64,000 nucleotides of DNA from Pseudomonas benzenivorans (GCF_024397895.1 NZ_CP073346.1:2976001-3040000), one strand, 5' to 3'; counted from the stretch's first letter, positions 9,358-21,976 are shown. Made by a program: numbers and translations. The notes: generated by a model from the sequence alone, not told the origin.

Positions 9358-9810
9358 TCAGGGCGCGACCACCGTCGAGGCGATTTCCGTCAAAGCCTGC
9401 TGCAGTTTGGCGACCACCGGGCACTGGGCGACTGCGTGCCGTGCGGCCAGGTAGGCGGGATCGTTGTAGCCGAGCCAGACCTGGGCCGACGCATCCTCCC
9501 AGACCAGCGCCTTCAGTGGCAGGTCGATGCCGGCGGTCTGGGCGCACTCCAGTAGGGGCGTGCCCCCCTGGGGGTTGCCGAAGATCAGCAGTTCGGTGGG
9601 ACGCAGCTGCTTGCCCACCTTGGCGGCGCCGGCGGCGTGGTCGATGCGGGCGAATATGCTCAGACCGCGCTGCTCGACCTGTTGCGCCAGTCGGTTCATT
9701 GTCTGCGCTGCACTGTGGGGGCTCTTCAGCGCCACCAGCCCTTCCGCGGCCTGGGCGAGCGTGGCGACGGTCAGCAGGCTGAGGACTAGCAGCATTCGTA
9801 GGGTGTTCAT
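9358..9810 (-). CDS. DUF302 family exported protein
   Basis: Protein of 150 residues with a classical signal peptide (MNTLRMLLVLSLLTVATLAQA, cleavage before AEGLVAL) and a DUF302 core: FARIDHAAGAAKVG, LRPTELLIFGNPQGGTPL, KALVWEDASAQVWLGYNDP. Function is unknown; the fold is found alone and fused to many secreted or membrane proteins. It diverges from the binding-protein gene at 9947 across 136 bp. Confidence 0.88.
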   Translation of the reverse strand: MNTLRMLLVLSLLTVATLAQAAEGLVALKSPHSAAQTMNRLAQQVEQRGLSIFARIDHAAGAAKVGKQLRPTELLIFGNPQGGTPLLECAQTAGIDLPLKALVWEDASAQVWLGYNDPAYLAARHAVAQCPVVAKLQQALTEIASTVVAP

Positions 9811-9946
9811 GGACGGTTCCTCGAATCGGTGGGGGGCACTTGGCAGAAGGGAGGTCGTTGGCGACTCGGTATTCGACTTCCCCGAGATAGGCGCGATGGT
9901 GAACGCCGACTAGTATTGATCAATCCTTTGTTCTGAGCAGGTTGTC

Positions 9947-10681
9947 ATGACCGGGTTGCGGGTCTGGTGTTTGTCGTTGGCTTTGCTGTGCGGGCCGGTT
10001 AGCGCTGCGGAGGCGCTTAAGCTGGTCGCCAGCCCCTGGCCGCCGTTCAACGACCACAAACTGCTCAACAATGGCCTGGCTTCGGATCTGGTCGGTACGG
10101 CGCTACAGCGAGCCGGCTATGCCTCTCACTACTCCGAGGTGCCCTGGGCCAGGGCGGTGAAGGGCCTGCGCCAGGGGCGTTACGATGTGCTGATCAATGC
10201 CTGGTACAGCGAGGCGCGCAGCCACTTCGGCTATTTTTCCAGCCCCTACCTGGTAAATCGCATCAGTTTTCTGCGGCGCAAGGGCGAGGCGGTGGAATTT
10301 CGCCAGCTTGCCGACCTCTATCCTTATCGCATCGCGGTGATGCGCGACTATGCCTACTCCCCCGAGTTCGATCACGATCGGCAGCTGACCAAGGTTATCG
10401 TCAGCGGTTTCCAGAGCGGCGCCCGCATGGTTTACGCCGGGCGGGTGGACATGATGGTGGAGGACGAGTTCGTCGCGCGCTATCACCTCGGGCGCACGCT
10501 GCGCGGCATCCGCGATGAACTGGAGTTCGTGCCGAAGCCGCTCAGTGAGAACGGCTTGCATATCCTGGTCAGCCTCGGTCGTCCCGATCACCGGCGCATC
10601 GCCGAGGCGTTCAACCACGCCATCGAGGCGATGCGCGCCGATGGCAGCTACGCTGCCATTCTCCGGCGCCATGGCCTCTAG
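9947..10681 (+). CDS. Periplasmic amino-acid-type solute-binding protein
   Basis: SBP_bac_3-like protein of 244 residues with a signal peptide (about residues 1-20, ending PVSAAEA). Recognisable fold elements are LVASPWPPFND, DLVGTALQRAGY, VPWARAVKGLRQGRYDVLINAWY and YPYRIAVMRDYAYS. No ABC permease or ATPase is adjacent. Such orphans in Pseudomonas often act as sensors rather than uptake proteins. It is convergent with and 2 bp from the diguanylate cyclase gene. The ligand is unknown. Confidence 0.85.
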   Translation: MTGLRVWCLSLALLCGPVSAAEALKLVASPWPPFNDHKLLNNGLASDLVGTALQRAGYASHYSEVPWARAVKGLRQGRYDVLINAWYSEARSHFGYFSSPYLVNRISFLRRKGEAVEFRQLADLYPYRIAVMRDYAYSPEFDHDRQLTKVIVSGFQSGARMVYAGRVDMMVEDEFVARYHLGRTLRGIRDELEFVPKPLSENGLHILVSLGRPDHRRIAEAFNHAIEAMRADGSYAAILRRHGL

Positions 10682-10683
10682 CG

Positions 10684-11919
10684 CTATTGCCAGATGGTCA
10701 GGCCGCGGCCCTGGTGCTTGGCGCGATAGAGGCGCTGATCGGCCTCGTGCAGCAGGTGCTCCAGGCTGTTCCCGGAAGCCTCGCAGACCCCGGCGCTGAA
10801 TGACAGCGGCGGTGCGCCGGCGCTGTAGTCGAGCCTGGCGCAGCGCTCGCGCAGGCGGTCCAGGGTCTGGGCCAGGCCAGGCGCGTCCTGCCGGCTGAGC
10901 AGGGCGAACTCTTCGCCGCCGAGGCGACCGAGCAGGGCCTCGGGCAGGGCCTCGGCGAAGAGGCCGGCGAAGGCGACCAGGGCGGCATCGCCGCTGGCGT
11001 GGCCGTGCTGGTCGTTGATCCGTTTGAAATGGTCCAGGTCGATCATCGCCACGCTGACGGGCTGGTCGCGGGCATGGGCCCGTTGCAGCTGGGCCAGGCC
11101 CTGTTCGTAGAAGGCCCGGCGATTGTTCAGGCCGGTCAGCGCATCGTACTGCGCGGCCTGCTTCAGGGCGCGCAGCAGGTCGCGGCGCTCAAGCGTCGAG
11201 ATCACCCGGCAGTTGAGCTCTTCCGGGCAGAACGGCTTGCGCAGGAAGTCATCGGCACCGTGCTTGATGAACTTGGCGCTGAGCGAGCCCTTGGCGTCGG
11301 CGGACAGGCCGATGATGATCAGCTCGTGGCGCTTCATCTTCTGGCGCAGCAATTTGACCAGCTCGAAGCCGCTGAGACCCGGCATGCTGTGGTCGACCAC
11401 CAGCAGGTCGATGTCCGGCTGCGCCTCGAGAATGCGCAGGGTCTCGTCGCCGTCGCGGGCCTCGAGCAGCTGGAAACGGTGCGGCGCCAGCACGTGGCGG
11501 ATGTACTGGCGGGTGGCGTCGGAGTCCTCGGCGACGAGGATCTTCACCTGGCCGTTGCTTTCCAGGCGATGCAGCAGACGGAAGGCGTATTCGTAGGAGT
11601 GCTGGCTCTCCTTGAGCACATAGTCGACCACCCCCTTGAGCAGCAGCTGGTCACGCCGCTGTTCGTCGTAGGAGCCGCTGAGCACGATGCAGGGCAGGCC
11701 GTAGTGCATCACCAGGTCGACGCTTTCGCCGTGTGGCGCGTCCGGCAGGTGCAGGTCGACGATGGCGGCGAAGAACAGCTCGGCGGAGCTCTCCAGCATG
11801 ACCTGGGCCTCGGCCAGGGAGGCGCAGAACAGCGGCTGCAGTTCGGCCTCCTGGCGGAACAGATGCTCGAGGATCTTCAGCACCAGCGGGCTGTCTTCGA
11901 TGACCAGAATGTTGCGCAC
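10684..11919 (-). CDS. REC-REC-GGDEF response regulator (diguanylate cyclase)
   Basis: Two-receiver diguanylate cyclase of 411 residues, expected to make cyclic di-GMP. Receiver 1 (about residues 1-120) has phospho-acceptor Asp in VDLHLPD; receiver 2 (about 125-245) has Asp in VVDHSMPG and Lys in RKPF. The GGDEF domain (about 250-411) has DALTGLNNRRAF, DLDHFKRINDQHG and an intact GGEEF. The allosteric RxxD inhibition site expected upstream of GGEEF reads LPEA, so product inhibition at that site is probably absent. No histidine kinase is adjacent. Confidence 0.93.
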   Translation of the reverse strand: MRNILVIEDSPLVLKILEHLFRQEAELQPLFCASLAEAQVMLESSAELFFAAIVDLHLPDAPHGESVDLVMHYGLPCIVLSGSYDEQRRDQLLLKGVVDYVLKESQHSYEYAFRLLHRLESNGQVKILVAEDSDATRQYIRHVLAPHRFQLLEARDGDETLRILEAQPDIDLLVVDHSMPGLSGFELVKLLRQKMKRHELIIIGLSADAKGSLSAKFIKHGADDFLRKPFCPEELNCRVISTLERRDLLRALKQAAQYDALTGLNNRRAFYEQGLAQLQRAHARDQPVSVAMIDLDHFKRINDQHGHASGDAALVAFAGLFAEALPEALLGRLGGEEFALLSRQDAPGLAQTLDRLRERCARLDYSAGAPPLSFSAGVCEASGNSLEHLLHEADQRLYRAKHQGRGLTIWQ

Positions 11920-11966
11920 GGGAACTCCTGTAGCGGGTGCGGCCGCGGTTTTCGGCGGGCTGGCCC

Positions 11967-13346
<1,380 letters not shown>

Positions 13347-13430
13347 GGTGAGGACCTGCGAAGAAACGAAATGGCGCGCAGTGTAACAGGCCCGGCGCCG
13401 CCGGCCGCGCCGGAGCGACGGCGCGTGCCG

Positions 13431-14762
13431 TCACAGGGTCAGGGTCAGGCCGCCGAGCAGGGCACCGGGCAGCAGGGTCGAGCCGTTGTGGCGCTGGTGG
13501 TAGGTGCTGGTGGACAGGCTCAGTTCGCGCTCGCGGGTCAGCGCCTCGAGGCGGCTGCCGAGCAAGGCGTAGAGGCTGTCGTCGAAGCGCATGCTGGCGA
13601 GCGGTGCCTGGATGCGGCCGTCCTCGACCCAGAAACTGGCGAAGCGGGTCATGCCGGTGATGCGCGCGGCGGGCCGGTCCGAGTAGTTGAGGTACCACAG
13701 GTTGCCGATATACAGGCCGGTGCCCAGGCGCTCGAGCAGGTCCTCTTGCGCCAGCTCGCCGGCGGTCATGGCCAGGGCGCTGGGCGCCTCCCAGGGACTG
13801 GCGCCATTGGCCGGCAAGCCGTATTCGGCGGCGCTGCGGGCGCTGACCAGCTGCGCCCCGGGCTGGCCGGCGCGGATCAGCTGAAGGTCCTGGCGCGGAT
13901 AGCCCTCGCTGGAGAAACCGGGCAGCAGCGAGCCGCTGACCTGCTCGTGCAGGTGCACCAGGGGGCTGAGAGCGGCCTCGCCGCTGTGCAGGCGCTGCAG
14001 GGGGCTGTCCTTTTCGGCCAGGGCCTGGGCTGAGAAACCGCCCCAGCCGAGCAGTTCGAGGACTTCCTGGAGTGCCGCGGGGGCCAGGTAGGCGCGGTAT
14101 TCGCCGGGCGCCAGGCTGCGCGTGGGCAAGCCCAGGTAGGTCAGCTGCTCGCGCGCCTGCCGCAGGCGCGTGGCGAAGCCCTCTGCCTGCCACTGCTGGC
14201 CGGCGTACTGCGCCTTGAGCGCCTGGCCGTTGCCGTGGAACAGGCTCCAGTCGAGGTTGAAACTGCTCGCCTGGTGCCAGCCGAAGGCCCCGCTGGAGCT
14301 GGCGAAGCCTCGGCTGACGGGGCCGGCGGCATAGAAGCCGACCAGGTCCAGGTCGCCGGCCTCGCGGGCGACCTGCTCGACCACCGTGGCGCTGTCCGGC
14401 AGGGGCTCGAGCTGCAGGCTGTGGCTCTGCCAGGGCTCGCGGTTGAACTGCAGGTAGGGGTCGGGCGGCAGCAGCGGCAGGATCGCGCGCAGCTGCTGCA
14501 GGGCCTCCTCCAGGCGCAGGCGATCGACCTGCGGCTCGCCGCTCAAGCTCAGCTGCTGCTCGGCATGGCGGCCGTCGCGGATCAGCTGCAGGTCCAGGCT
14601 CGCCTGCTGCACCCGGCCGGCCTGGCGCACCCGGGCCCGGTTGAAGCGCACGAAGTCGGAGCGCTCGGCGCTGTAGCCGAGGCTGAAGTCCTCGCCGGCG
14701 ACCAGGGCATGGCGCAGCCACTGGCAGAGGGTCTCGAACTGGTTGAGGGCGTCGTGGCTCAT
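13431..14762 (-). CDS. TldE/PmbA-family metallopeptidase-like protein
   Basis: Partner subunit of a TldD/TldE-type protease, 443 residues. The N-terminus has the family beta-sheet (DFSLGYSAERSDFVRFNRARVRQAG). The C-terminal half contains YIGNLWYLNYSDRPAARITGMTRF, a stretch typical of the PmbA side. No HExxxH is present, as expected for the non-catalytic partner. The ATG shares one base with the TGA of the upstream tldD-like gene (TGATG), so the two are translationally coupled. The sequence looks like the second TldD/PmbA-like pair of Pseudomonas rather than canonical tldD/pmbA, and no substrate peptide gene is visible nearby. Confidence 0.88.
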   Translation of the reverse strand: MSHDALNQFETLCQWLRHALVAGEDFSLGYSAERSDFVRFNRARVRQAGRVQQASLDLQLIRDGRHAEQQLSLSGEPQVDRLRLEEALQQLRAILPLLPPDPYLQFNREPWQSHSLQLEPLPDSATVVEQVAREAGDLDLVGFYAAGPVSRGFASSSGAFGWHQASSFNLDWSLFHGNGQALKAQYAGQQWQAEGFATRLRQAREQLTYLGLPTRSLAPGEYRAYLAPAALQEVLELLGWGGFSAQALAEKDSPLQRLHSGEAALSPLVHLHEQVSGSLLPGFSSEGYPRQDLQLIRAGQPGAQLVSARSAAEYGLPANGASPWEAPSALAMTAGELAQEDLLERLGTGLYIGNLWYLNYSDRPAARITGMTRFASFWVEDGRIQAPLASMRFDDSLYALLGSRLEALTRERELSLSTSTYHQRHNGSTLLPGALLGGLTLTL

Positions 14763-16204
14763 CAACTGGCTCCCCCGAAGACGTCGACCGCGGCGAACAC
14801 ACAGGCCGGTGTGGCATGGCCGACCCGCACCACCTGGTTGGGTTCGCCCTTGCCGCAGTGCGGGGTGCCCAGCACCTCCACGGTGCTGGCGTCGCCGACG
14901 GCGCTGAGGGCGCCCCAGAATTGGCTGGAAACGCCGCGGTAGTTGGGGTTCTTGACCACCCCGCGCAGCTCGCCGTGCTCGATCAACTGGCCCCATTCGC
15001 AGCCGAACTGGAACTTGTTGCGGGCGTCGTCGATGGACCAGGAACGGTTGCTGGCCATCAGGATGCCGTGCTCGATGCCGCCAATCAGCTGATCCAGGCT
15101 GTGGCCGCCCGGCTCGATATTGAGGTTGGCCATGCGGTCGATGGGGGGGCGGTTCCAGCTGCTGGCGCGGCTGTTGGCCACCCCCGGCAGGCCGCTGCGC
15201 AACTGCGACAGGGCGCCACCGAGGGGCCGCAGCAGCAGGCCGTCACGGATCAGGTAGTGCTTGCTGGCCGGCTGGCCGTCGTCGTCGAAGGCGTAGCTGG
15301 CCAGCTCCTCGGGCACCTGCGGGTCGAAGGTCACGTTGAGCAAGGTCGAGCCGTACTGCAGGCGGCCGAAGTCCTCGGTCTTGACGAAGCTGGTGCCGGC
15401 GAAATTGCGCTCGTCGCCGAGGATGCGGTCCAGCTCCAGGGGATGGCCGATGGACTCGTGCAGCTGCAGGATCATCTGGTCGGGCATCAGCAGCAGGTCG
15501 CGCGGCCCGCTCGGCGTGTTGGGCGCCAGCAGCAGCTGCAGGGCCTGGTCGGCGACCTGGGGCGCGGCGCCGATCAGGCCCAGGCGGCTGATCAGCTCGG
15601 CACCCCCCTGCTGGCCCAGGTGGGCGCCGCCGAGGTTGCGGGTCTGGCTGTCGTGGCCGTCGTAGGCGGTGACGCTGAGGTGCGGGTAGACGAAGCGCTG
15701 GGCCGAGTGCAGCTCGGCGCCGGCGGTGTTCAGGTAGAGCTGCTCGACTTCGCTGATATGCAGGCCGACCCGCCAGTTGACCAGGCGCGGATCTGCCGGT
15801 ACCGCCGCCGACTCGGCGGCCAGCAGCTGGTAACACTCGGCGAGCGCGGGAAAGGGCTGGTCGAAGCCGGGGGAGCGGTAGTCGCCGCGGGCGCTGGACG
15901 GCTCGAGCGCGCCCTGGTCGAGCAGCGCCTGGGCGGCGATGCGCCGGGCCAGCTGGGCGGCCCCGTCGAGTGCGGCCTGCAGGCCCTGGCGGGACAGGTC
16001 GCTGGTGGCCGCATAGGCTTCGACGCCGGCAATGCGTACGCTGAGCATCGCGCCTTCGTCGCGGGCAAAGCGCGGCGGCTCGGCAATGTGCTTGCGCACC
16101 GCCAGCTGCCGGTCGTCCTGGCGCACGTAGCGCAGCGACCAGTGCTCGGCCGCGCAATGCAGGCCGGCGAAATGGCGTTTGAGGGTGGCGAAGGCTTCGG
16201 ACAT
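14762..16204 (-). CDS. TldD-family metallopeptidase
   Basis: Zinc metallopeptidase subunit of 480 residues. The catalytic motif HESIGHPLELDR (HExxxH) is intact near residue 245, and a distal Cys in GTPHCGKGEPNQ is placed like the third zinc ligand of the family. TldD/E heterodimers degrade unfolded peptides and trim natural-product precursors such as microcin B17. AGGAG lies 7-8 bases before the ATG. It is the first gene of a two-gene operon with the PmbA-like gene. The paralog status is my inference. Confidence 0.9.
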   Translation of the reverse strand: MSEAFATLKRHFAGLHCAAEHWSLRYVRQDDRQLAVRKHIAEPPRFARDEGAMLSVRIAGVEAYAATSDLSRQGLQAALDGAAQLARRIAAQALLDQGALEPSSARGDYRSPGFDQPFPALAECYQLLAAESAAVPADPRLVNWRVGLHISEVEQLYLNTAGAELHSAQRFVYPHLSVTAYDGHDSQTRNLGGAHLGQQGGAELISRLGLIGAAPQVADQALQLLLAPNTPSGPRDLLLMPDQMILQLHESIGHPLELDRILGDERNFAGTSFVKTEDFGRLQYGSTLLNVTFDPQVPEELASYAFDDDGQPASKHYLIRDGLLLRPLGGALSQLRSGLPGVANSRASSWNRPPIDRMANLNIEPGGHSLDQLIGGIEHGILMASNRSWSIDDARNKFQFGCEWGQLIEHGELRGVVKNPNYRGVSSQFWGALSAVGDASTVEVLGTPHCGKGEPNQVVRVGHATPACVFAAVDVFGGAS

Positions 16205-16218
16205 GGGGCGACTCCTGG

Positions 16219-16287
16219 CCAGCGTGCCGGCCCAGGACCGGCACGCTGGTGGCGGACAGTTGGCCAATGATTGCCCAGCTGTCCGCC
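16219..16287. terminator. Twin hairpins between cbcW copy 1 and tldD
   Basis: There are two adjacent stem-loops. CCAGCGTGCCGG/CCGGCACGCTGG (16219-16249) is a perfect 12-bp stem. GGCGGACAG/CTGTCCGCC (16251-16287) is a 9-bp stem. On the minus strand they follow cbcW copy 1 and directly precede the tldD ribosome-binding site, so they probably end the cbcVW transcript. T-tracts are lacking. Confidence 0.5.
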
Positions 16288-16343
16288 CATCACAAGGCGT
16301 CAGGGTCGCCGACCCGCGCGTGGCAGGCCGGCGCAGGCGACCC

Positions 16344-17225
16344 CTAGCGGCGCTGGAAGGTCGCGCCCACCCAGCTGATCAGGCTGTTGCGTGGCGCGGT
16401 CTGCTTGGTGCCGAAACTCTCGGTGATGCGGTCGAGGATGATCGCCAGCAATACCACGGCCATGCCGCTTTCGAAGCCTAGACCGATATCCAGGCGCTGG
16501 ATGCTTGCCAGCACGTCGTTGCCCAGGCCGCCGGCGCCGACCATCGAGGCGATGATCACCATCGACAGGGCCATCATGATGGTCTGGTTGACCCCGGCCA
16601 TGATCGACGGCATGGCGTTGGGCAGCTGCACCTTGAACAGCAGCTGGCGACCGGTGCAGCCGAACGACTGGCCGGCCTCGACGATTTCCTTGTTGACCTG
16701 GCGGATGCCCAGGTTGGTCAGGCGCACGGCCGGCGGCATGGCGAAGATCACCGTGGCGATGATCCCCGGCACGCGGCCGAGGCCGAACAGCATGGCCGCC
16801 GGGATCAGGTAGACGAAGGCCGGCATGGTCTGCATGAAGTCCAGCACCGGGCGGATGGTGGTGGCCACCCGCTCGCTGCGCGCCGCCCAGATGCCCAGGG
16901 GGATGCCCAGCAGCAGGCTGATCAGGGTCGAGGAGAAGGTCAGGCCGAGGGTGACCACGGTCTGCTCCCAGAAGCCGGTCATGACGATCAGGATGAAGGA
17001 CACGGCGGTGAAGGCGGCGAAGCGGGCGCCGATGCGCCACAGGCCGAGGCCGACGAAGAGGGCGATCAGCAGCCAGGCCGGCGGCAGCATCAGCAGGGCC
17101 TCGACGCCCTCGGAGAAGCCGGCGACCACGCTGCCGATGCTGTCGAAAGCGCCACTGTAGTTGTCCAGCAGGTGCTGGACCACGTCGTTGACCCAGCTGC
17201 CCAGGTCGAGTTTCTTGTCGCTCAT
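16344..17225 (-). CDS. cbcW: Choline/betaine ABC transporter permease, copy 1
   Basis: ProW/OpuAB-type inner-membrane permease of 293 residues. It has an N-terminal segment with two hydrophobic helices, then the transport core. The EAA loop that contacts the ATPase is seen as VEAGQSFGCTGRQLLFKVQLPNAMPS. It follows the ATPase gene with the ATG one base past its stop. The protein is almost identical to the permease at 25604-26485: three substitutions in the first 276 residues, then a divergent last 17. In Pseudomonas this permease serves choline, betaine and carnitine with separate binding proteins. This copy has no binding-protein gene of its own. Confidence 0.94.
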   Translation of the reverse strand: MSDKKLDLGSWVNDVVQHLLDNYSGAFDSIGSVVAGFSEGVEALLMLPPAWLLIALFVGLGLWRIGARFAAFTAVSFILIVMTGFWEQTVVTLGLTFSSTLISLLLGIPLGIWAARSERVATTIRPVLDFMQTMPAFVYLIPAAMLFGLGRVPGIIATVIFAMPPAVRLTNLGIRQVNKEIVEAGQSFGCTGRQLLFKVQLPNAMPSIMAGVNQTIMMALSMVIIASMVGAGGLGNDVLASIQRLDIGLGFESGMAVVLLAIILDRITESFGTKQTAPRNSLISWVGATFQRR

Positions 17226-17226
17226 G

Positions 17227-18423
17227 TCATTCTCCCTGCATACGGTTGAGCAGGCGACCCTTGCTGATGGCGCCGCTGTAGAGGCCGTTGGCGTCGATCA
17301 CCGGGATCGGCCCTTCGTTGATCACCAGGCGTTCGATCACCTGTTCCAGGGGCATGTCCTCGGGCACCGGCTCGATCTGCTTGAGCACGTCCTTGTCGAG
17401 CTTGATCGGCTTGCCGCCTTCGGTCATCAGGGCGATCTTCTCCAGGCTGATGGAGCCGCAGAAGCGCTTGTGCTCGTCGACGACGAAGGCGTAGTGCTTG
17501 TCTTGCGCCTGCAGCTCACGACACACGGTCAGGGCGCAGGGCGCCACGCCGTTGTGCACGTAGGTCGGCACGCTGTCGGCCTTGAGCTGGCTGGCGGTGA
17601 GGTAGCGGTTGGTGTCGACGGTGTCGAAGAAGTTGCGTACGTAGTCGTTGGCCGGGCTGTCGACCAGCTCCTGGGGGGTGCCGACCTGGATCAGCTTGCC
17701 GCCTTCCATGATGCCGATGCGGCTGCCGATGCGCATGGCTTCCTCGATGTCGTGGGAGACGAAGATGATGGTGCGGCGGTGTTCCTTCTGCAGCTCCAGC
17801 AGCAGGTCCTGCATCTCGCGGCGCTTGAGCGGGTCGAGGGCGGAAAACGCCTCGTCCATGATCATGATCGAGGGGTCCACCGCCAGGGCGCGGGCCAGGC
17901 CGACGCGCTGCTGCATGCCGCCGGACAGCTCGTGGGGGTGCTTGTGGGCGAAGGTGTCCAGGCCGACCTGGGCGAGCACCTCCATGGCGCGCTGCTCGCG
18001 TTCCTTGCGGCCGACGCCGGCGACCTCGAGGCCGAAGGCGGCGTTGTCCAGCACGCTGCGCGAGGGCATCAGGGCGAAGGACTGGAAGACCATGCTCATG
18101 TCGCGGCGGCGCAGGTCGACCAGTTCGGACTTGGTCATCTTGGCGACGTTCTGGCCGTCGATGTAGACGTTGCCGGCACTGGGGTCGATGAGGCGGTTGA
18201 TCAGGCGGATCAGGGTCGATTTGCCCGAGCCGGAGAGGCCCATGAGGACGAAGATCTCGCCCTCCTCGACGCTGAAGGAGACATCGCTGACACCGATGAC
18301 GGCGCCCTTCTCGGCGAGGATCTTGTCCTTGCTCCAGCCCTGCTTGAGCAGGTCGATGGCTTCTTGTGGGTTCTGGCCGAAGACCTTGAACAGGTTCTCG
18401 ACGACGATCTTTCCAGACTGCAT
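17227..18423 (-). CDS. cbcV: Choline/betaine ABC transporter ATPase, copy 1
   Basis: Quaternary-amine ABC ATPase of 398 residues. It shows Walker A GLSGSGKST, signature LSGGMQQRVGLARALA, Walker B IMIMDEAFSALD, the switch His in FVSHD, and C-terminal tandem CBS domains (about residues 280-398) that in OpuA sense ionic strength. The ATG at 18423 is preferred over an upstream in-frame start because copy 2 begins at the equivalent MKSGK. It lies 158 bp downstream of betA on the same strand, so some read-through from betIBA is possible. The CBS region diverges from copy 2 while the ATPase core is nearly the same. Confidence 0.95.
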   Translation of the reverse strand: MQSGKIVVENLFKVFGQNPQEAIDLLKQGWSKDKILAEKGAVIGVSDVSFSVEEGEIFVLMGLSGSGKSTLIRLINRLIDPSAGNVYIDGQNVAKMTKSELVDLRRRDMSMVFQSFALMPSRSVLDNAAFGLEVAGVGRKEREQRAMEVLAQVGLDTFAHKHPHELSGGMQQRVGLARALAVDPSIMIMDEAFSALDPLKRREMQDLLLELQKEHRRTIIFVSHDIEEAMRIGSRIGIMEGGKLIQVGTPQELVDSPANDYVRNFFDTVDTNRYLTASQLKADSVPTYVHNGVAPCALTVCRELQAQDKHYAFVVDEHKRFCGSISLEKIALMTEGGKPIKLDKDVLKQIEPVPEDMPLEQVIERLVINEGPIPVIDANGLYSGAISKGRLLNRMQGE

Positions 18424-18502
18424 TGGGTGGGACCCTCTCTTATTAGAATTCAGTGCTGATGAGTGAAACCCGGCGCGCAAGGCACGGCGGCCGCTGATAG
18501 TG

Positions 18503-18514
18503 CTTGCCTGTGTG
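18503..18514 (-). promoter_or_regulatory. Conserved 12-mer upstream of cbcV copy 1
   Basis: In gene orientation CACACAGGCAAG lies 79 bp before the cbcV start. The same 12-mer with partly conserved flanks (CCA..CACACAGGCAAG) lies 89 bp before cbcV copy 2. It is a shared activator site or promoter element, or a relic of the duplication. Confidence 0.4.
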
Positions 18515-18581
18515 AATGGGGGAGCGTTGCTCGGCCGGGCCAGCGCCGTCAGGCGATGGCCGGCCTCGCGAGTCGGCGCCG

Positions 18582-20264
18582 CTAGCGCTGTGCGGTACGG
18601 CGTGCCGGCGCGCCGCCAGCCACGTAGTAGGGCGCAGTGCTGCGCGGCAGCGGGGTGCGGCCGCGGATTTTGTCGGCGATCTTCTCGGCCATCATGATGG
18701 TCGGTGCGTTGAGGTTGCCGGTGGTGATGATCGGCATGATCGAAGCGTCGACCACCCGCAGGCCTTCCATGCCGTGCACCCGGCCCTGGCCGTCGACCAC
18801 CGCCATGTCGTCTTCACCCATCTTGCAGGAGCAGGACGGGTGGAAGGCGGTTTCCGCATGATCGCGGACGAAGGCGTCCAGCTCGGCATCGCTCTTCACG
18901 TCGACGCCGGGGCTCAGTTCGCGGCCGCGGTAGGGGTCGAGGGCGGACTGCGCCATGATCTCGCGGGTGATGCGGATGCCGTCACGGAACTCCTGCCAGT
19001 CCTGTTCGGTGGCCATGTAGTTGAACAGGATGCTGGGGTGCTGGCGCGGGTCCTTGGACTTGAGGTGCACGCGGCCGCGGCTGGGCGAGCGCATGGAACC
19101 GACGTGGGCCTGGAAACCGTGCTCCTTGACCGCATTGCTGCCGTTGTAATTGATCGCCACCGGCAGGAAGTGGTACTGGAGGTTCGGCCACTCGAATTCT
19201 TCGCGGCTGCGGATGAAGCCGCCGGCCTCGAACTGGTTGCTGGCGCCGACGCCCTTGCCGAGAAACATCCACTGGGCACCGATCTTCGGCTGGTTCCACC
19301 ACTGCAGCGCCGGGTACAGCGACACCGGCTCCTTGCAGGCGTACTGCAGGTACATTTCCAGGTGATCCTGAAGGTTCTGGCCGACGCCGGGCAGGTCATG
19401 CACCACGGGAATGTCGAGGTCGCGCAACAGGGTGCCGGGGCCGACCCCGGAACGCTGGAGGATCTGCGGCGAGGCGATGGCGCCGCTGCACAGCAGCACT
19501 TCGCGGCGGGCATGCACGGTCACTGGGGTGTCGCTGTCGCCCTGCAGGTAGGCGACGCCGATGGCGCGCTTGCCGCTGAACAGGATGCGGTCGGTCAGGG
19601 CGTGGGTGACGATCTTCAGGTTGGGCCGGCCGCGGGCCTGGTCCAGATATCCGCGGGCAGTGCTGGCACGCCGGCCCTGGGGGGTCACGGTGCGGTCCAT
19701 CGGGCCGAAGCCTTCCTGCTGGTAGCCGTTGAGGTCGTCGGTGCGCGGGTAACCGGCCTGCACGCCGGCCTCGATCATGGCCTGGAACAGCGGGTTGTTG
19801 CCGGTCTTCGGCGTGGTCACGCTGACCGGACCGTCGCCGCCGTGGTAGGCGTTGGGGCCGATGTCGCGGGTCTCGGCCTTGCGGAAGTAGGGCAGGCAGT
19901 CCAGGTAGCTCCAGTCCTCCAGGCCTTTCTCCTTGGCCCAGCCGTCGTAGTCCATGGCGTTGCCACGGATGTAGCACATGCCGTTGATCAGGGAAGAGCC
20001 GCCCAGACCCTTGCCGCGACCGCACTCCATGCGCCGGTTGTTCATGTGCGGCTCGGGATCGGTCTCGTAGGCCCAGTTGTAACGGCGGCCCTGCAGCGGA
20101 AACGCCAGGGCCGCGGGCATCTGGGTGCGGAAGTCGAGACGGTAGTCGGGGCCGCCCGCTTCCAGCAGCAGCACGCTGACGTCGGCATCCTCGGTCAGGC
20201 GAGTGGCCAGCACGTTACCGGCTGAACCGGCGCCGACGATGATGTAGTCGAATTCTTCACGCAT
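18582..20264 (-). CDS. betA: Choline dehydrogenase
   Basis: Membrane-associated FAD-dependent GMC oxidoreductase that oxidises choline to betaine aldehyde. The 560 residues include the ADP-binding motif [17 protein letters not shown], the GMC signature [20 protein letters not shown], the second signature [15 protein letters not shown], and the C-terminal active-site region [13 protein letters not shown] with the catalytic His, followed by [14 protein letters not shown]. It is the last gene of betI-betB-betA; 117 bp with a REP-like palindrome separates it from betB. Confidence 0.97.
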   Translation of the reverse strand: MREEFDYIIVGAGSAGNVLATRLTEDADVSVLLLEAGGPDYRLDFRTQMPAALAFPLQGRRYNWAYETDPEPHMNNRRMECGRGKGLGGSSLINGMCYIRGNAMDYDGWAKEKGLEDWSYLDCLPYFRKAETRDIGPNAYHGGDGPVSVTTPKTGNNPLFQAMIEAGVQAGYPRTDDLNGYQQEGFGPMDRTVTPQGRRASTARGYLDQARGRPNLKIVTHALTDRILFSGKRAIGVAYLQGDSDTPVTVHARREVLLCSGAIASPQILQRSGVGPGTLLRDLDIPVVHDLPGVGQNLQDHLEMYLQYACKEPVSLYPALQWWNQPKIGAQWMFLGKGVGASNQFEAGGFIRSREEFEWPNLQYHFLPVAINYNGSNAVKEHGFQAHVGSMRSPSRGRVHLKSKDPRQHPSILFNYMATEQDWQEFRDGIRITREIMAQSALDPYRGRELSPGVDVKSDAELDAFVRDHAETAFHPSCSCKMGEDDMAVVDGQGRVHGMEGLRVVDASIMPIITTGNLNAPTIMMAEKIADKIRGRTPLPRSTAPYYVAGGAPARRTAQR

Positions 20265-20316
20265 AGACTCTACCTGCTGTGTAGCCCGGTATTGCTCCGG
20301 GGTTTGTCGCCAGTTT

Positions 20317-20333
20317 CCCGGAGCGGATCCGGG
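20317..20333. repeat. REP-like palindrome in the betB-betA gap
   Basis: CCCGGAGCGGATCCGGG belongs to a CCCGGAGnnGATCCGGG series also seen at 33729-33745 and 33762-33778. This is the form of extragenic palindromes scattered in Pseudomonas chromosomes. In an intercistronic position it may modulate mRNA stability. Confidence 0.5.
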
Positions 20334-20381
20334 TCGTGGTGGCGCGGGCCGCTGGGCGGCTCCGCCACTGCAACACGCCGA

Positions 20382-21854
<1,473 letters not shown>

Positions 21855-21976
21855 CTGCAAATCCTCTTGGTTCTTATTCGGGCTTGAGAGCCGCGTATCG
21901 GGGCGCTCTCGAGCGGGGTTGGCTGGCTCTGCGCATGCACGCTGGCCGGTAGAAGTGGTAGTCAGCCTACGGTATT

